A DNA stretch of 64,000 nt from Massilia oculi (GTDB lineage: Bacteria > Pseudomonadota > Gammaproteobacteria > Burkholderiales > Burkholderiaceae_D): assembly GCF_003143515.1 (NCBI RefSeq), contig NZ_CP029343.1, forward strand, positions 3,720,001 to 3,784,000, written 5' to 3'. Position numbers and translations under genes: made by a program. Below, piece after piece: positions 43,850-53,541 of this stretch. Every line of letters begins with the position of its first letter. Position 1 is the first letter of the stretch. The notes below the pieces were generated by a model, which saw nothing but the letters and a program-made list of their open reading frames with translations, did not search any database and had not been told where the DNA came from.

Positions 43850-45892
43850 ATGAACGTATTTTTCGAGGAATCGGGCGACTTCAAGGTCGGCGCCATCCTG
43901 TCGCAAGCGGGCGAGGCCTACCAGGTGGAGATGCCGAGCGGTAAGCGCACCAAGGTCAAGACGCGCGACGTGCTGCTGCAGTTCGACAAGCCCGAGCCGC
44001 AAGCCCTGCTGGATGCGGCCAAGGCGATCGTTCTTGATGTCGATCTCGACTTCCTGTGGGAAGTCGCGGGCGAAGAAGAATTCGGTTTCGCCGAGCTGGG
44101 CGCCGAATACTTCGGCCACGCGCCGCTGCCGCACGAAGCGGCCGGCCTGGTGCTGGCCCTGCACGGTTCGCCGATCTATTTCTACAAGAAGGGCCGCGGC
44201 CGCTACAAGGCGGCGCCGGAACAGTCGCTCAAAGCCGCGCTGGCCGGCATCGAAAAGAAAAAGCAGCAGGCCATCGTCCAGGCCGGCTATGTGGAAGAAC
44301 TGAAAGCGGGCAAGCTGCCCGCTTCGATGCAGCAGATCGTGCACCAGCTGCTGTTCAAGCCCGACAAGAACACCATCGAATACAAGGCCTTCGAGACGGC
44401 CGCCAGCGAACTGCAGACCAGCGCGCCGCGCCTGATGCTGGACGTCGGCGGCCTGGCCTCGCCCAAGGAGCTGCACATGGGCCGCTTCCTGTTCGAGCAC
44501 TTCCCGCGCGGCGCCGGTTTCGCGCCCGTGGAGATCCCGAAGGCGCCGGGCGACCTGCCGCTGGCCAACGTGGCCGCCTTCTCGATCGACGACGTCACTA
44601 CCACCGAGATCGACGACGCCTTCTCGGTCGTGCGCCTGGACGACGGCAGCGTGCAGGTCGGCATCCACATCGCGGCGCCGGGCCTGGGCATCCGCCCGGA
44701 CGACGCGATCGACAAGATCGCCCGCGCGCGCATGTCGACCGTGTATATGCCTGGCGACAAGATCACGATGCTGCCGGACGAGGTGGTGAATGCCTTCACC
44801 CTGGCCGAGGGCAACGATTGCCCGGCCTTGTCGCTGTACGCCGTGCTCGATCCGAGCGACTGGAGCGTCAAGTCGACCACGACCCGCGCCGAGCGCGTGC
44901 CGGTCAAGAACAACCTGCGCCACAACGACCTCGATCACGTGGTCAATGAAGAAACGCTGGAGAGCGGCGCGGGCGACTATCCGCACAAGGACGAGCTGGG
45001 CCTGCTGTGGAAGTGGGCGCTGCAGCTGGAAGCGGGCCGCATGAAGAAGCGCGAGGCCTTCGGCCTCAAGCCGGAACAGGCGAACCGGGTCGACTTCAAT
45101 TTCTACGTCGAGGACGACGTGGTCTCGATCGTGCGCCGCAAGCGCGGCGCGCCGCTGGACAAGATCGTGGCCGAGCTGATGATCTTCGCCAACAGCACCT
45201 GGGGCAAGCTGCTGCACGACTCGGGCGTGCCGGGCATCTACCGCTCGCAGACGCCGGGCGCCGGCGGCTGGGCCGCCAAGATGCAGGTGCGCATGGTCAC
45301 GCACGCGGCGCCGCACCAGGGCCTGGGCGTGGACCAGTACGCCTGGAGCACCTCGCCGCTGCGCCGCTACACCGACCTGGTCAACCAGTGGCAGATCCTG
45401 GCCGCCGCCGAACACGGCGTGACGGCGCCGCTGGTGGCCCCGTTCAAGCACCGCGACGCGACCCTGTTCGCGATCGTCTCGAGCTTCGACGCGGCCTATT
45501 CGGCCTATAACGACTTCCAGCAGAACATGGAGCGCTACTGGTGCCTGCGCTGGCTGGGGCAGGAGAACGTCAAGCAGGCCGACGCCGTCGTGCTGAAGGA
45601 CGAGCTGGTGCGCCTGGTCGACGTGCCGCTGGTGGTGCGCCTGACCGGCATGCCCTCAGCGCCGCGCGGCGCCCAGGTGAAACTCGACATCGTGCGCTGG
45701 GACGAGATCGACCTGCAGCTCGAAGCGCGCCTGCTCGAAGTGGCGTCCGCCGAACCGGATGCATCGCTCGACTACGAGGAAGAAGCGGACACCGGCGAAG
45801 CGGCCGTGGCCGAGGTGGTCGAGGCCGAAGGCGCGGTGGCGGCGGTCGATACCGGGGATGCGCCGCAGCCGGCGCCGGCGTCGGCGCAGTAA
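43850..45892 (+). CDS. RNB-domain 3'-5' exoribonuclease, RNase II/R family
   Basis: Protein of 680 aa with a central RNB catalytic domain (residues ~240-540). The metal-binding acidic cluster is SIDDVTTTEIDDAFSV and further motifs are STVYMPGDKITMLP and YAWSTSPLRRYTDLVNQWQI. The N-terminal ~230 residues differ from E. coli RNase II, and the C-terminus is an acidic, Ala-rich tail (residues ~640-680) after a short S1-like part. It should degrade single-stranded RNA. ATG 43850 comes 1 nt after ubiC. Confidence 0.92.
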   Translation: MNVFFEESGDFKVGAILSQAGEAYQVEMPSGKRTKVKTRDVLLQFDKPEPQALLDAAKAIVLDVDLDFLWEVAGEEEFGFAELGAEYFGHAPLPHEAAGLVLALHGSPIYFYKKGRGRYKAAPEQSLKAALAGIEKKKQQAIVQAGYVEELKAGKLPASMQQIVHQLLFKPDKNTIEYKAFETAASELQTSAPRLMLDVGGLASPKELHMGRFLFEHFPRGAGFAPVEIPKAPGDLPLANVAAFSIDDVTTTEIDDAFSVVRLDDGSVQVGIHIAAPGLGIRPDDAIDKIARARMSTVYMPGDKITMLPDEVVNAFTLAEGNDCPALSLYAVLDPSDWSVKSTTTRAERVPVKNNLRHNDLDHVVNEETLESGAGDYPHKDELGLLWKWALQLEAGRMKKREAFGLKPEQANRVDFNFYVEDDVVSIVRRKRGAPLDKIVAELMIFANSTWGKLLHDSGVPGIYRSQTPGAGGWAAKMQVRMVTHAAPHQGLGVDQYAWSTSPLRRYTDLVNQWQILAAAEHGVTAPLVAPFKHRDATLFAIVSSFDAAYSAYNDFQQNMERYWCLRWLGQENVKQADAVVLKDELVRLVDVPLVVRLTGMPSAPRGAQVKLDIVRWDEIDLQLEARLLEVASAEPDASLDYEEEADTGEAAVAEVVEAEGAVAAVDTGDAPQPAPASAQ

Positions 45893-45914
45893 TCGGCGAA
45901 GTAGGGCATGGATC

Positions 45915-45941
45915 GTGGTGGACGGTTGCACCGTTCACCAC
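45915..45941. other. hairpin after the RNB gene
   Basis: GTGGTGGACGGT pairs with ACCGTTCACCAC (one G-T wobble) around TGC, 22 nt beyond the stop. No clear T run follows, so it is a possible weak terminator or mRNA end. Confidence 0.5.
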
Positions 45942-46064
45942 AGCTGTTATCGAAGCAACCACGTTCCGCATCCCCCGCATTGTTCACCCTCCCTCATCCG
46001 TTCGCGCCGGGTTAGAATGGATCAATTCTCTGATTCAATTGCCCCACCAGGCCACCCGTAGCGC

Positions 46065-46952
46065 GTGAAGTCCTTTCTCGAAAACCGTCCCCTGATGATC
46101 GCCCTGGCCGTATCGGTGGCAGCCCACGCCGGGCTGCTGGCGCTGCGGTTCGCCGCGCCGGAGGCGTTCCGCCACCAGCCGGCCGATCCCGGGCTGGAAG
46201 TGGTGCTGGTCAATGCCAAGCACGACCGGGCGCCAGCCAGGGCCGATGCGCTGGCCCAGGCCAACCTGGATGGCGGCGGCACGGCCGAGGCGGGCCGCGC
46301 CAAGTCGCCGCTGCCCGACCTGCGCAAGGTCGAGGATGGCGACAGCATCAAGGCCCTGCAGCGGCGCATTGCCGAATTGGAGCGGCTGCAGCAGAACGTG
46401 CTGACGCGCGCCCGCAGCGGCGGCGATTTCACCGCGCCGCCGGTCACCGAGCGCGACAAGCCCGATCCGACCCGCCAGGGCGCCGACAACCTCGACACCA
46501 CGCGCGCCATCTCGCGCACCAGCGCCGAGATCTTCGAGCGTATCGAGGAAGAAAACCGCCGCCCCAAGCGCACGCAAATCACGCCCAGCACGCGCCAGGT
46601 CGGCTATGCGCTGTACTACAAGGCGATGCAGAAGCGCATCGAGGAAGTCGGCACGCTGAACTTCCCGCAACAGGCCGGCCGCAAGCTGTATGGCGACCTG
46701 GTGGTCTACATCCCCGTGTTCCAGGACGGCACCCTGTACCTGGGCGATGGCGGCCCGCGCGTCGAGCGCAGCTCGGGCAACCCGGCCCTCGACAAGGCGG
46801 CGCTCGAGATCGTGCGTCGCTCGGCCCCGTTCGGCGCCTTCCCGGCCAATATGCGCACCCAGGGCAAGGACGACCTGTGGGAAGTGTTCACCCGATTCCG
46901 TTTCACCCGTGAGGACAAGATGCAGGCAACCCTTGGAGAAGCCGCCAAATGA
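46065..46952 (+). CDS. TonB-like energy-transducing protein
   Basis: Protein of 295 aa with one N-terminal membrane helix (LMIALAVSVAAHAGLLAL, containing the SxxxH pattern of TonB), a long periplasmic linker with coiled-coil-like Arg/Glu segments (~90-185) and a C-terminal TonB domain (about 205-285, GDLVVYIPVFQDGTLYLGD then NPALDKAALEIVRRSAPFGAFP in parts). It would couple the proton motive force to outer-membrane transport, but no ExbB/ExbD genes are near. The start GTG 46065 lacks a strong ribosome-binding site. Confidence 0.88.
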   Translation: MKSFLENRPLMIALAVSVAAHAGLLALRFAAPEAFRHQPADPGLEVVLVNAKHDRAPARADALAQANLDGGGTAEAGRAKSPLPDLRKVEDGDSIKALQRRIAELERLQQNVLTRARSGGDFTAPPVTERDKPDPTRQGADNLDTTRAISRTSAEIFERIEEENRRPKRTQITPSTRQVGYALYYKAMQKRIEEVGTLNFPQQAGRKLYGDLVVYIPVFQDGTLYLGDGGPRVERSSGNPALDKAALEIVRRSAPFGAFPANMRTQGKDDLWEVFTRFRFTREDKMQATLGEAAK

Positions 46953-47776
46953 GCCGCCCCGTGACCGATCAATACTGCGTCATCGGCAATCCGATCGCCC
47001 ACAGCAAATCCCCGCAGATTCACGCCGCCTACGCGCTGCAGACCGGCCAGGATCTGGCGTATGAACGCTGCCTGGCGCCGCCCGACGGCTTCGAGGCGAC
47101 GGTGCGGCGCCTGGTCGCCGAAGGTTATCGGGGCGCCAACGTCACGCTGCCGTTCAAGCTCGACGCGGCGCGGCTGGCGACCCGGCTGGCGCCGCGCGCC
47201 CAGGCCGCCGGCGCCGTCAACACGCTGATGTTCGACCAGGGCGAGATCGTCGGCGACAACACCGACGGCCCCGGCCTGGTGGCCGACATCGTGCGCAATG
47301 CCGGCGTGCCGCTGGCCGGCAAGCGCATCCTCTTGCTGGGCGCCGGCGGCGCCGCGCGCGGCGCGCTGCTGCCGCTCTTGAGCGAAGACCCGCGCCAGAT
47401 CGTCATCGCCAACCGCACGCTGGCGACGGCCGAACGGCTGGCGGCCGACTTCGCGGCGCATGCCCACCGGCTGGCGGTGAGCGGTTTCCAGGACGTGGAG
47501 GGCGGCTTCGACGTGGTCATCAACGCCACCTCGGCCAGCCTGGCGGCCGACGTGCCGCCCGTGCCGGCGGCGGTATTCGGCCCCGGCGTGCTGGCGCTGG
47601 ACATGATGTACGGGAAGGAGCCGACCGTGTTCATGACATTCGCCGCGCGCCATGGCGCCGATGTGCGCGACGGCCTGGGCATGCTGGTCGAGCAGGCGGC
47701 CGAAGCCTTCCTGCTGTGGCGCGGCGTGCGGCCGGAGACCGGCGCCGTGCTGGCCGCGATGCGCCAGGCGGGCTGA
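46949..47776 (+). CDS. aroE: shikimate dehydrogenase (NADP)
   Basis: Enzyme of 275 aa that reduces 3-dehydroshikimate to shikimate. N-terminal substrate site: VIGNPIAHSKSPQIHAAY (SxS and Lys region), with NVTLPFK later carrying the catalytic Lys. The Rossmann domain follows with GAGGAARGALLPLL and NRT. It overlaps the TonB-like gene by 4 nt and is followed by mtgA after 2 nt. AroQ for the previous step is at 39433-39864. Confidence 0.97.
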   Translation: MSRPVTDQYCVIGNPIAHSKSPQIHAAYALQTGQDLAYERCLAPPDGFEATVRRLVAEGYRGANVTLPFKLDAARLATRLAPRAQAAGAVNTLMFDQGEIVGDNTDGPGLVADIVRNAGVPLAGKRILLLGAGGAARGALLPLLSEDPRQIVIANRTLATAERLAADFAAHAHRLAVSGFQDVEGGFDVVINATSASLAADVPPVPAAVFGPGVLALDMMYGKEPTVFMTFAARHGADVRDGLGMLVEQAAEAFLLWRGVRPETGAVLAAMRQAG

Positions 47777-47778
47777 CC

Positions 47779-48495
47779 ATGGCCAGGTCGCGCAAGGCCG
47801 CGCCGACGCGGCGCCGCTGGATCAAGTGGATTTTTTTGGCCCCGCTGCTGCTGGTGCTGCTGGTCCAGTTGTATTTCTTTGCGATGGTGTGCTGGTATGC
47901 GCAGTTCAACCCCGGCTCGACCAGCTTCATGCGCGAGCAGCTGTCCCAGCTGCGCGAAAAGAATCCGAACGCGACCCTCAAGCACCAGTGGGTGCCGTAC
48001 GAGCGCATCTCGCGCAACCTGAAGCGCGCGGTGGTGGCCTCGGAAGACGCCAACTTCAGCGTCCACGGCGGCGTGGACTGGGAAGCGATCGAACGCGCCT
48101 ACGAGCGCAACAACCGGCGCAGCAAGGTGGTCGGCGGCGGCTCGACCATCACCCAGCAGCTGGCCAAGAACCTGTTCCTGTCCGGCTCGCGCAGCTATGT
48201 GCGCAAGGGACAGGAAATGGTGATCGCCTTCATGCTCGAGACGGTGATGAGCAAGGAGCGCATCCTCGAGCTCTACCTGAACGTGGTCGAATTCGGCCGC
48301 GGCGTGTTCGGCGCCGAGGCGGCGGCGCGTTACTACTACAAGACCTCGGCGGCCAACCTGACCCAGGCCCAGGCCGCCCGGCTGGCGGTGATGCTGCCCA
48401 ATCCGCGCTATTACGACAAGCACCGCTCGACCAATTACCTGGAACGGCGCACCAACGCCATCCTGCGCCAGATGCGTTTCGCCGAGGTGCCTTGA
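47779..48495 (+). CDS. mtgA: monofunctional peptidoglycan glycosyltransferase
   Basis: Membrane-anchored GT51 enzyme of 238 aa that polymerises lipid II into glycan strands. An N-terminal helix (WIFLAPLLLVLLVQLYFFAMV) precedes the GT51 motifs: ASEDANFSVHGGVDWEAI with catalytic Glu, GGSTITQQLAKNLFL, and ERILELYLNVVEFGRGVFG. No transpeptidase domain is present. ATG 47779 follows aroE directly, an order often kept in betaproteobacteria. Confidence 0.96.
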   Translation: MARSRKAAPTRRRWIKWIFLAPLLLVLLVQLYFFAMVCWYAQFNPGSTSFMREQLSQLREKNPNATLKHQWVPYERISRNLKRAVVASEDANFSVHGGVDWEAIERAYERNNRRSKVVGGGSTITQQLAKNLFLSGSRSYVRKGQEMVIAFMLETVMSKERILELYLNVVEFGRGVFGAEAAARYYYKTSAANLTQAQAARLAVMLPNPRYYDKHRSTNYLERRTNAILRQMRFAEVP

Positions 48496-48594
48496 CGCGA
48501 AATGTCGTTACTGAGTTGGCTCAGTGCACGGCGAACGGTTACACTTGCGCTAATTTTTCTCACCCGGCCAGAAAATAGCGAACGAGACCCGCGC

Positions 48595-49560
48595 ATGATC
48601 AACGTATTTGTCCTCCAGAATGGCCGCCTGAACCAGGCAACGATCGCTTCCCGGCAAGACCTGGAAAACGTCGCGCCGGTGTGGGTCGACCTGACCGATC
48701 CGGACGAAGAAGAGCGCACCTGGGTCAAGTCCAAATATGGCGTCATCTTGCCGGGCGAGGACGAAGTCCAGGACATCGAAGCCTCGGCGCGCTACTACGA
48801 GGCCGAAAACGGCGACCTGCACCTGCGCACCGACTTTTTGCTCGAAGAAGAAGACGGCCCGTCGCGGGTGATCACGGTGGCCTTCATCCTGTCCGGCAAA
48901 ATCCTGTTCTCGGTCCATAACGACGATTTGCCCGTGTTCCGCCTGGTGCGCATGCGCGCGCGTTCGCGGCCCGGCTCGATCGAAGACTATATGGACGTGC
49001 TGCTCGACCTGTACGCGACCGACGCCGAGTATTCGGCCGACGCGCTGGAAGGCATCTACGAAAGCCTGGAGGAAGTCTCGACCCGGGTGCTGCAGAAGGA
49101 ATTCACCGACAATGACGCCGCCGCCGCGCTGAACGCCATCGCGCACGAGGAAGACTTGAACGGCCGCATCCGCCGCAATATGATGGACACCCGGCGCGCG
49201 GTCAGCTTCCTGATGCGCGGCCGGCTGCTCAACTCCGACCAGTTCGAGGAAGCGCGCCAGATCCTGCGCGACATCGAGTCGCTCGACGGCCACACGTCCT
49301 TCCTGTTCGACAAGGTGAACTTCCTGATGGACGCCACCGTCGGCTTCATCAACATCAACCAGAACAAGATCATCAAGATCTTCTCGGTGGCCTCGGTCGC
49401 CTTCCTGCCGCCGACCCTGATCGCCAGCCTGTACGGCATGAACTTCGCCCTGATGCCGGAACTGAACTGGCGTTTCGGCTATCCGTTCGCGATCGCCCTG
49501 ATGGCGGCCAGCGCTGTGGCGCCGCTGTTGTACTTCCGGCGGCGAGGATGGTTGAAGTGA
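48595..49560 (+). CDS. corA: CorA-type magnesium/cobalt transporter
   Basis: Inner-membrane channel of 321 aa. A large cytoplasmic domain (residues 1-255) is followed by two C-terminal helices with the loop motif YGMNF between them, which defines the family, and a basic C-terminus (FRRRGWLK). Transported ion is most likely Mg2+, with Co2+ and Ni2+ possible. The start at 48595 (MINVFVLQNG) fits the family; the frame is open 31 codons further. A small hairpin ACTGAG/CTCAGT lies in the gap to mtgA (48510-48525). Confidence 0.95.
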   Translation: MINVFVLQNGRLNQATIASRQDLENVAPVWVDLTDPDEEERTWVKSKYGVILPGEDEVQDIEASARYYEAENGDLHLRTDFLLEEEDGPSRVITVAFILSGKILFSVHNDDLPVFRLVRMRARSRPGSIEDYMDVLLDLYATDAEYSADALEGIYESLEEVSTRVLQKEFTDNDAAAALNAIAHEEDLNGRIRRNMMDTRRAVSFLMRGRLLNSDQFEEARQILRDIESLDGHTSFLFDKVNFLMDATVGFININQNKIIKIFSVASVAFLPPTLIASLYGMNFALMPELNWRFGYPFAIALMAASAVAPLLYFRRRGWLK

Positions 49561-49573
49561 AGCGGCAATGAAA

Positions 49574-49602
49574 ACGGCGCACCTCGGTGCGCCGTGTTTT
49601 TT
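49574..49602 (+). terminator. rho-independent terminator after corA
   Basis: ACGGCGCACC (49574-49583) pairs with GGTGCGCCGT (49586-49595), followed by GTTTTTT. It ends the plus-strand series and lies between convergent corA and hemL. Confidence 0.9.
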
Positions 49603-49617
49603 AGCGTTGAAGCGTTC

Positions 49618-50916
49618 TCAGCCGATCCGCTTGAACACCCGCCGCGCCGCCTCGATCGTGGCATCGATCACGGCATCATCGTGCTGGATCGACACAAACC
49701 CCGCTTCGAACATGGCCGGCGCAAAATACACGCCTTCTTCCAGCATGCCGTGGAAGAAGCGGTTGAAACGCTCCTTGTCGCCCGCCATCATCTCGCTATA
49801 GCTGGACGGCACGTCCTTCGAGAAGTAGAAACCGAACATGCCGCCCACCGAGTCGCCGCAGAAGTCGATGCCGGCTTCCTGGGCGGCGGCGGTCAGGCCA
49901 GTCACCAGCCGATCCGCGGTCGCGGTCAGCTTTTCATAAAAACCTTCTTCCTGGATCAGCTTCAGGGTGGTCATGCCGGCCGCCACCGCCACCGGATTGC
50001 CCGACAGCGTGCCGGCCTGGTACACCGGGCCGATCGGGGCCATTTTCTGCATCAGGTCCGCGCGCCCGCCGAAGGCCGCCACCGGCATGCCGCCGCCGAT
50101 CACCTTGCCCAGCGCGGTCAGGTCGGGGGTGATGCCGTACATGCCTTGCGCGCCTTCGAGGCCCACGCGGAAGCCGCACATCACCTCGTCGAAGATCAGC
50201 ACCGCGCCATGTTCGGTGCACAGTTCGCGCATGCGCTGCAGGAATTCCGGGGTGGCGCGGATCAGGTTCATATTGCCGGCCACCGGCTCCACGATCACGC
50301 AGGCGATGGTGTCGCCCATCGAGGCGAAGGCGTCTTCCAGTTGCGGGACGTTGTTATAGTCGAGCACCAGGGTGTGCTTGACGAAGTCTTCCGGCACGCC
50401 GGCCGAGGTCGGGTTGCCGAAGGTCAGCAGGCCGCTGCCGGCCTTCACCAGCAGCGAATCGGCGTGGCCGTGGTAGCAGCCTTCGAACTTGACGATCTTG
50501 TCGCGGCCGGTGGCGCCGCGCGCCAGGCGCAGCGCGCTCATGGTCGCCTCGGTGCCGGACGAGACCAGGCGCACCTGTTCGATCGACGGCAGCAGGCGGC
50601 AGATCTCTTCGGCGATCTCGATCTCGCCTTCGGTCGGCGCGCCGAAGGACAGGCCGTTGGCAGCAGCGGCCTGCACCGCCTCGACCACTTCGGACCTGGC
50701 GTGGCCCAGGATGGCCGGGCCCCAGGAGCCGATGTAGTCGATATAGCGCTTGCCGTCGGCGTCCCAGAAATGCGGGCCCTTGGCGCGCTCGATGAAGCGC
50801 GGGGTGCCGCCCACCGAGCGGAAGGCGCGCACCGGCGAGTTGACGCCGCCGGGCGTCGATTGCTGGGCGCGGGCGAACAGGGTGTCGTTGCGCGAGGTGG
50901 ATTGTTCAGTGGTCAT
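49618..50916 (-). CDS. hemL: glutamate-1-semialdehyde 2,1-aminomutase
   Basis: PLP enzyme of 432 aa that makes 5-aminolevulinate from glutamate-1-semialdehyde in the C5 haem pathway. Family features: [54 protein letters not shown], and the PLP lysine in [17 protein letters not shown] start at 50916 (MTTEQST); the frame is open 34 codons more but that stretch covers the end of the next minus-strand gene's neighbourhood and is not family-like. Confidence 0.97.
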   Translation of the reverse strand: MTTEQSTSRNDTLFARAQQSTPGGVNSPVRAFRSVGGTPRFIERAKGPHFWDADGKRYIDYIGSWGPAILGHARSEVVEAVQAAAANGLSFGAPTEGEIEIAEEICRLLPSIEQVRLVSSGTEATMSALRLARGATGRDKIVKFEGCYHGHADSLLVKAGSGLLTFGNPTSAGVPEDFVKHTLVLDYNNVPQLEDAFASMGDTIACVIVEPVAGNMNLIRATPEFLQRMRELCTEHGAVLIFDEVMCGFRVGLEGAQGMYGITPDLTALGKVIGGGMPVAAFGGRADLMQKMAPIGPVYQAGTLSGNPVAVAAGMTTLKLIQEEGFYEKLTATADRLVTGLTAAAQEAGIDFCGDSVGGMFGFYFSKDVPSSYSEMMAGDKERFNRFFHGMLEEGVYFAPAMFEAGFVSIQHDDAVIDATIEAARRVFKRIG

Positions 50917-50962
50917 GATAGCTGCTTCGTGATTGAAAAGAACCCGTCCCGGCGCAGAACGC

Positions 50963-51772
50963 CTAGGGGCGGAAGAATTTACTGGGAATGAACTTGCCCA
51001 TGCCGAAGCGCTGCGCATGCTCGAGCGCGCCGGTGGTGTATTCCTGGGCCAGGACCAGCGCCTGCGGCGCGTCCATGCCGCGCGCCAGGCAGGCGGTGAA
51101 GGCGGCCGAATAGGTGTTGCCGGCGCCCAGGAAGGGGCCGGGCAGGTGCTGCCATTCGACCCGCGCGACTTCGCCGCCGGCGTCGTACAGGCGGTTCGAG
51201 CAGGCGCCTTGTTCGTCGCGGCTGCCGGTCACCAGCACGTAATGCAGGCCGCTCGATGTGAGTTCGGCCACGTCTTCTTCCAGGTCGCCGTCCTTGCCGT
51301 CGGCGCCATCGCGCCACAGCTCGGCCATGCGGCCCAGTTCGGACTGGGACAGGATCAGGGCGGTGGCCTGCGGCGTCAGGATCGAGCGCAGCGCGGACAG
51401 CATTTCCTCGTCGCCCAGGCCGGCGTCGGGCAGGGCCGACAGGAAGGGATCGAGGACCAGCGGCGCGTCCGGGTAGTCGGACACGATCTCGGCGATCGCG
51501 GCCAGGTGCAGGGCCGAGCCGACGGCGCCGACCTTGAAGGCGGCGATCGGCATGTCTTCCAGCAAGGTGCGCGCCTGCTCGGCCATCCAGTCGCTGTCGA
51601 GCTCATACATATTTTCGATGCGTGCACTGTCCGACACCAGCAGGCCGGCGATGGCCGACAGCCCGTGGCATCCGAGGGCGGCGAACGCGGCGCAATCCGC
51701 CTGCACGCCGATGGCGCCGACCGGATCGCAGACGCCGAAGCTCAGGATGAGGGGGAACGTTTGGTTTTGCAC
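50963..51772 (-). CDS. thiD: hydroxymethylpyrimidine/phosphomethylpyrimidine kinase (ThiD-like)
   Basis: Ribokinase-fold protein of 269 aa that should phosphorylate HMP or HMP-P in thiamine synthesis. The N-terminal block [24 protein letters not shown] replaces the usual DPSGGAGIQAD motif, so the substrate loop is altered. The C-terminal anion hole is [21 protein letters not shown] in place of GTGCTLSSA, also unusual. It may have a changed substrate. The likely start is GTG 51772 without a clear ribosome-binding site. It is divergent from rubredoxin. Confidence 0.8.
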   Translation of the reverse strand: MQNQTFPLILSFGVCDPVGAIGVQADCAAFAALGCHGLSAIAGLLVSDSARIENMYELDSDWMAEQARTLLEDMPIAAFKVGAVGSALHLAAIAEIVSDYPDAPLVLDPFLSALPDAGLGDEEMLSALRSILTPQATALILSQSELGRMAELWRDGADGKDGDLEEDVAELTSSGLHYVLVTGSRDEQGACSNRLYDAGGEVARVEWQHLPGPFLGAGNTYSAAFTACLARGMDAPQALVLAQEYTTGALEHAQRFGMGKFIPSKFFRP

Positions 51773-51834
51773 GTCGGGTAGATTAAGATGCCGGATTCCG
51801 ATTCCACATTTTACTAGATACAAGGACCAATACT

Positions 51835-52023
51835 GTGAGTACCGAATCCACCGCGCCTTTCCAGACCTGGATGTGCCTGATTTGTGGCTGGGTCTATGAC
51901 GAGGCTGTCGGTGCGCCCGACGATGGCATCGCTCCCGGCACGCGCTGGGCCGACGTCCCGATGAACTGGACCTGTCCGGAATGCGGCGCGCGCAAGGACG
52001 ACTTCGAAATGACGGCAATCTGA
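51835..52023 (+). CDS. rubredoxin
   Basis: Electron carrier of 62 aa with a single Fe(Cys)4 site made by CLIC (Cys14, Cys17) and CPEC (Cys47, Cys50), plus the GWVYDEAVGAPDDGIAPGTR and FEM elements of the family. The start is GTG 51835, with AAGGA upstream. It often lies between thiD and pilG in Burkholderiales; its redox partner is not known here. Confidence 0.96.
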   Translation: MSTESTAPFQTWMCLICGWVYDEAVGAPDDGIAPGTRWADVPMNWTCPECGARKDDFEMTAI

Positions 52024-52042
52024 AACAGCCAACATGCAAGAA

Positions 52043-52097
52043 TGATCACAGTGTGATCAGCTTGATAATGGCATCTCGTCCACTCTCGGGATGCCAT
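52043..52097. other. two palindromes between rubredoxin and pilG
   Basis: TGATCACA-G-TGTGATCA (52043-52059) is a 17-bp perfect palindrome; ATGGCATC (52068-52075) and GATGCCAT (52090-52097) form a second 8-bp stem. They may end the rubredoxin transcript or bind a regulator of the pil-chp operon; neither is followed by a T run. Confidence 0.5.
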
Positions 52098-52186
52098 GTT
52101 ACGCAGTAGTTGACTCGCTGCAACACTTTGCGCACAAGAAAGATGCGCTGTGCTATCGTGGCGCTTCAAGCCGAAGTGAAACGAAA

Positions 52187-52582
52187 ATGACGACATCGCC
52201 GCAATCCCCGGCCCTGACCATCATGGTGATCGACGACAGCAGCACGATCCGCCGCTCCGCCGAGATTTTCCTGAACCAGGCCGGTTACCAGGTGGTGTTG
52301 GCCGACGACGGCTTCGACGCCCTGGCCAAGATCAACGACCATCATCCGGCGCTGGTGTTCTGCGACATCCTGATGCCGCGCCTGGACGGTTACCAGACCT
52401 GCGCGCTGATCAAGAAGAGCGCGCGCTTTCGCGCGACGCCGGTCCTGATGCTGTCGTCCAAGGACGGCCTGTTCGACCGCGCGCGCGGCGCGATGGTCGG
52501 CGCCAGCGCCTATCTCACCAAACCCTTTACCAAAGACAGCCTGCTGGCGGCGGTGCGCGAGCACGCCATGCCCCAGGCCTGA
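52187..52582 (+). CDS. pilG: twitching motility response regulator PilG
   Basis: Single-domain CheY-like receiver of 131 aa, with acidic pocket VIDDS, phospho-acceptor Asp60 in FCDILMPRLDG and Lys in YLTKPF. In the Pil-Chp system PilG is phosphorylated by PilL/ChpA and drives pilus extension and cAMP signalling. I start at ATG 52187. It opens the pilGHIJL operon. Confidence 0.94.
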   Translation: MTTSPQSPALTIMVIDDSSTIRRSAEIFLNQAGYQVVLADDGFDALAKINDHHPALVFCDILMPRLDGYQTCALIKKSARFRATPVLMLSSKDGLFDRARGAMVGASAYLTKPFTKDSLLAAVREHAMPQA

Positions 52583-52612
52583 CCCGACCTTTCTACCGAG
52601 CCGGAGCCGTAA

Positions 52613-52999
52613 GTGGCCATCAACAAGATCCTCATCGTCGACGATTCCCCGACCGAACGCCTGTACCTGACCGACATCCTGGTGAAGAACGGCTTCGCCG
52701 TCAGCACCGCCGTGAATGGCGACGAAGCGATCGAGCGCATCCGCGCCGAACGCCCCGAACTGATCCTCATGGATGTGGTCATGCCGGGCTCCAACGGCTT
52801 CCAGGTGACGCGCGCCATCGCGCGCGACCCGGAGCTGGCGGCGCTGCCGGTCATCATCTGCAGCAGCAAGAACCAGGAAACCGACCGTATCTGGGGCCTG
52901 CGCCAGGGCGCGAAGGATTACCTGGTCAAGCCGGTCGATCCCGAGCGCCTGCTGGCCAGCATCGCGGCCATGGCGACCGCCGGCGGCGTGAACGCATGA
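52613..52999 (+). CDS. pilH: twitching motility response regulator PilH
   Basis: CheY-like protein of 128 aa with VDDSPTERLYL, Asp54 in LMDVVMPGSNG and the conserved DYLVKPV. PilH acts as a phosphate sink or as the retraction-side regulator of PilG. GTG start at 52613 with GGAGCC upstream. The stop overlaps pilI by 4 nt. Confidence 0.95.
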   Translation: MAINKILIVDDSPTERLYLTDILVKNGFAVSTAVNGDEAIERIRAERPELILMDVVMPGSNGFQVTRAIARDPELAALPVIICSSKNQETDRIWGLRQGAKDYLVKPVDPERLLASIAAMATAGGVNA

Positions 53000-53541
53000 C
53001 CGGCGTGGCGGAGGCGGGCAAGGAGAGCGACGAGGGCGGCCGGCGCGATCCCGCGGCGCGCCGTACCCGCCTGCGCCAGTACCAGGAACAGCTGCTGGAA
53101 AAGATGCAGGCCGCCAAAGCGGGCGGCGGCGGCGGCGCCGGCCAGCTGGGCCTGGCGATCGGCGGCACGCGCTACCTGGTCGACCTGCTCGAGGTCGGCG
53201 AAATCGTCGCGCCCGCGCCCCTGACCGCCGTCCCGCTGACCCAGCCCTGGTACCTGGGCCTGGCCAATGTGCGCGGCAGCCTGCTGGGCGTGATCGACCT
53301 GGCGCGCTACCTGGGCGAGGAAGCCGCGCCCGATGGTCCCGCGACGCCGCGCCTGGTGGTGTTCGCTCCGCAGCTCGGCTTCAACTGCGCCTTGCTGGCC
53401 TCGAACGTTTTCGGATTGCGCCAGGCCAGCGCGATGGAACGCGCGGGCGACGCCCTGCGCGACGCCGACGGCAACACATGGACGCCGCTGTCGCTCGCGG
53501 CGCTGGTGCGGGAAGAGCGTTTCCTGCGGGTTGCAGGCTAA
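52996..53541 (+). CDS. pilI: CheW-like adaptor PilI
   Basis: Adaptor of 181 aa that links the receptor PilJ to the kinase PilL. An N-terminal basic segment (RRDPAARRTRLRQYQEQLLEK) precedes a CheW domain (about residues 45-175) with GTRYLVDLLEVGEIV, LGLANVRGSLLGVIDLARYLG and a C-terminal VREERFL. It overlaps pilH by 4 nt, and is followed by pilJ after 60 nt. Confidence 0.93.
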   Translation: MTGVAEAGKESDEGGRRDPAARRTRLRQYQEQLLEKMQAAKAGGGGGAGQLGLAIGGTRYLVDLLEVGEIVAPAPLTAVPLTQPWYLGLANVRGSLLGVIDLARYLGEEAAPDGPATPRLVVFAPQLGFNCALLASNVFGLRQASAMERAGDALRDADGNTWTPLSLAALVREERFLRVAG

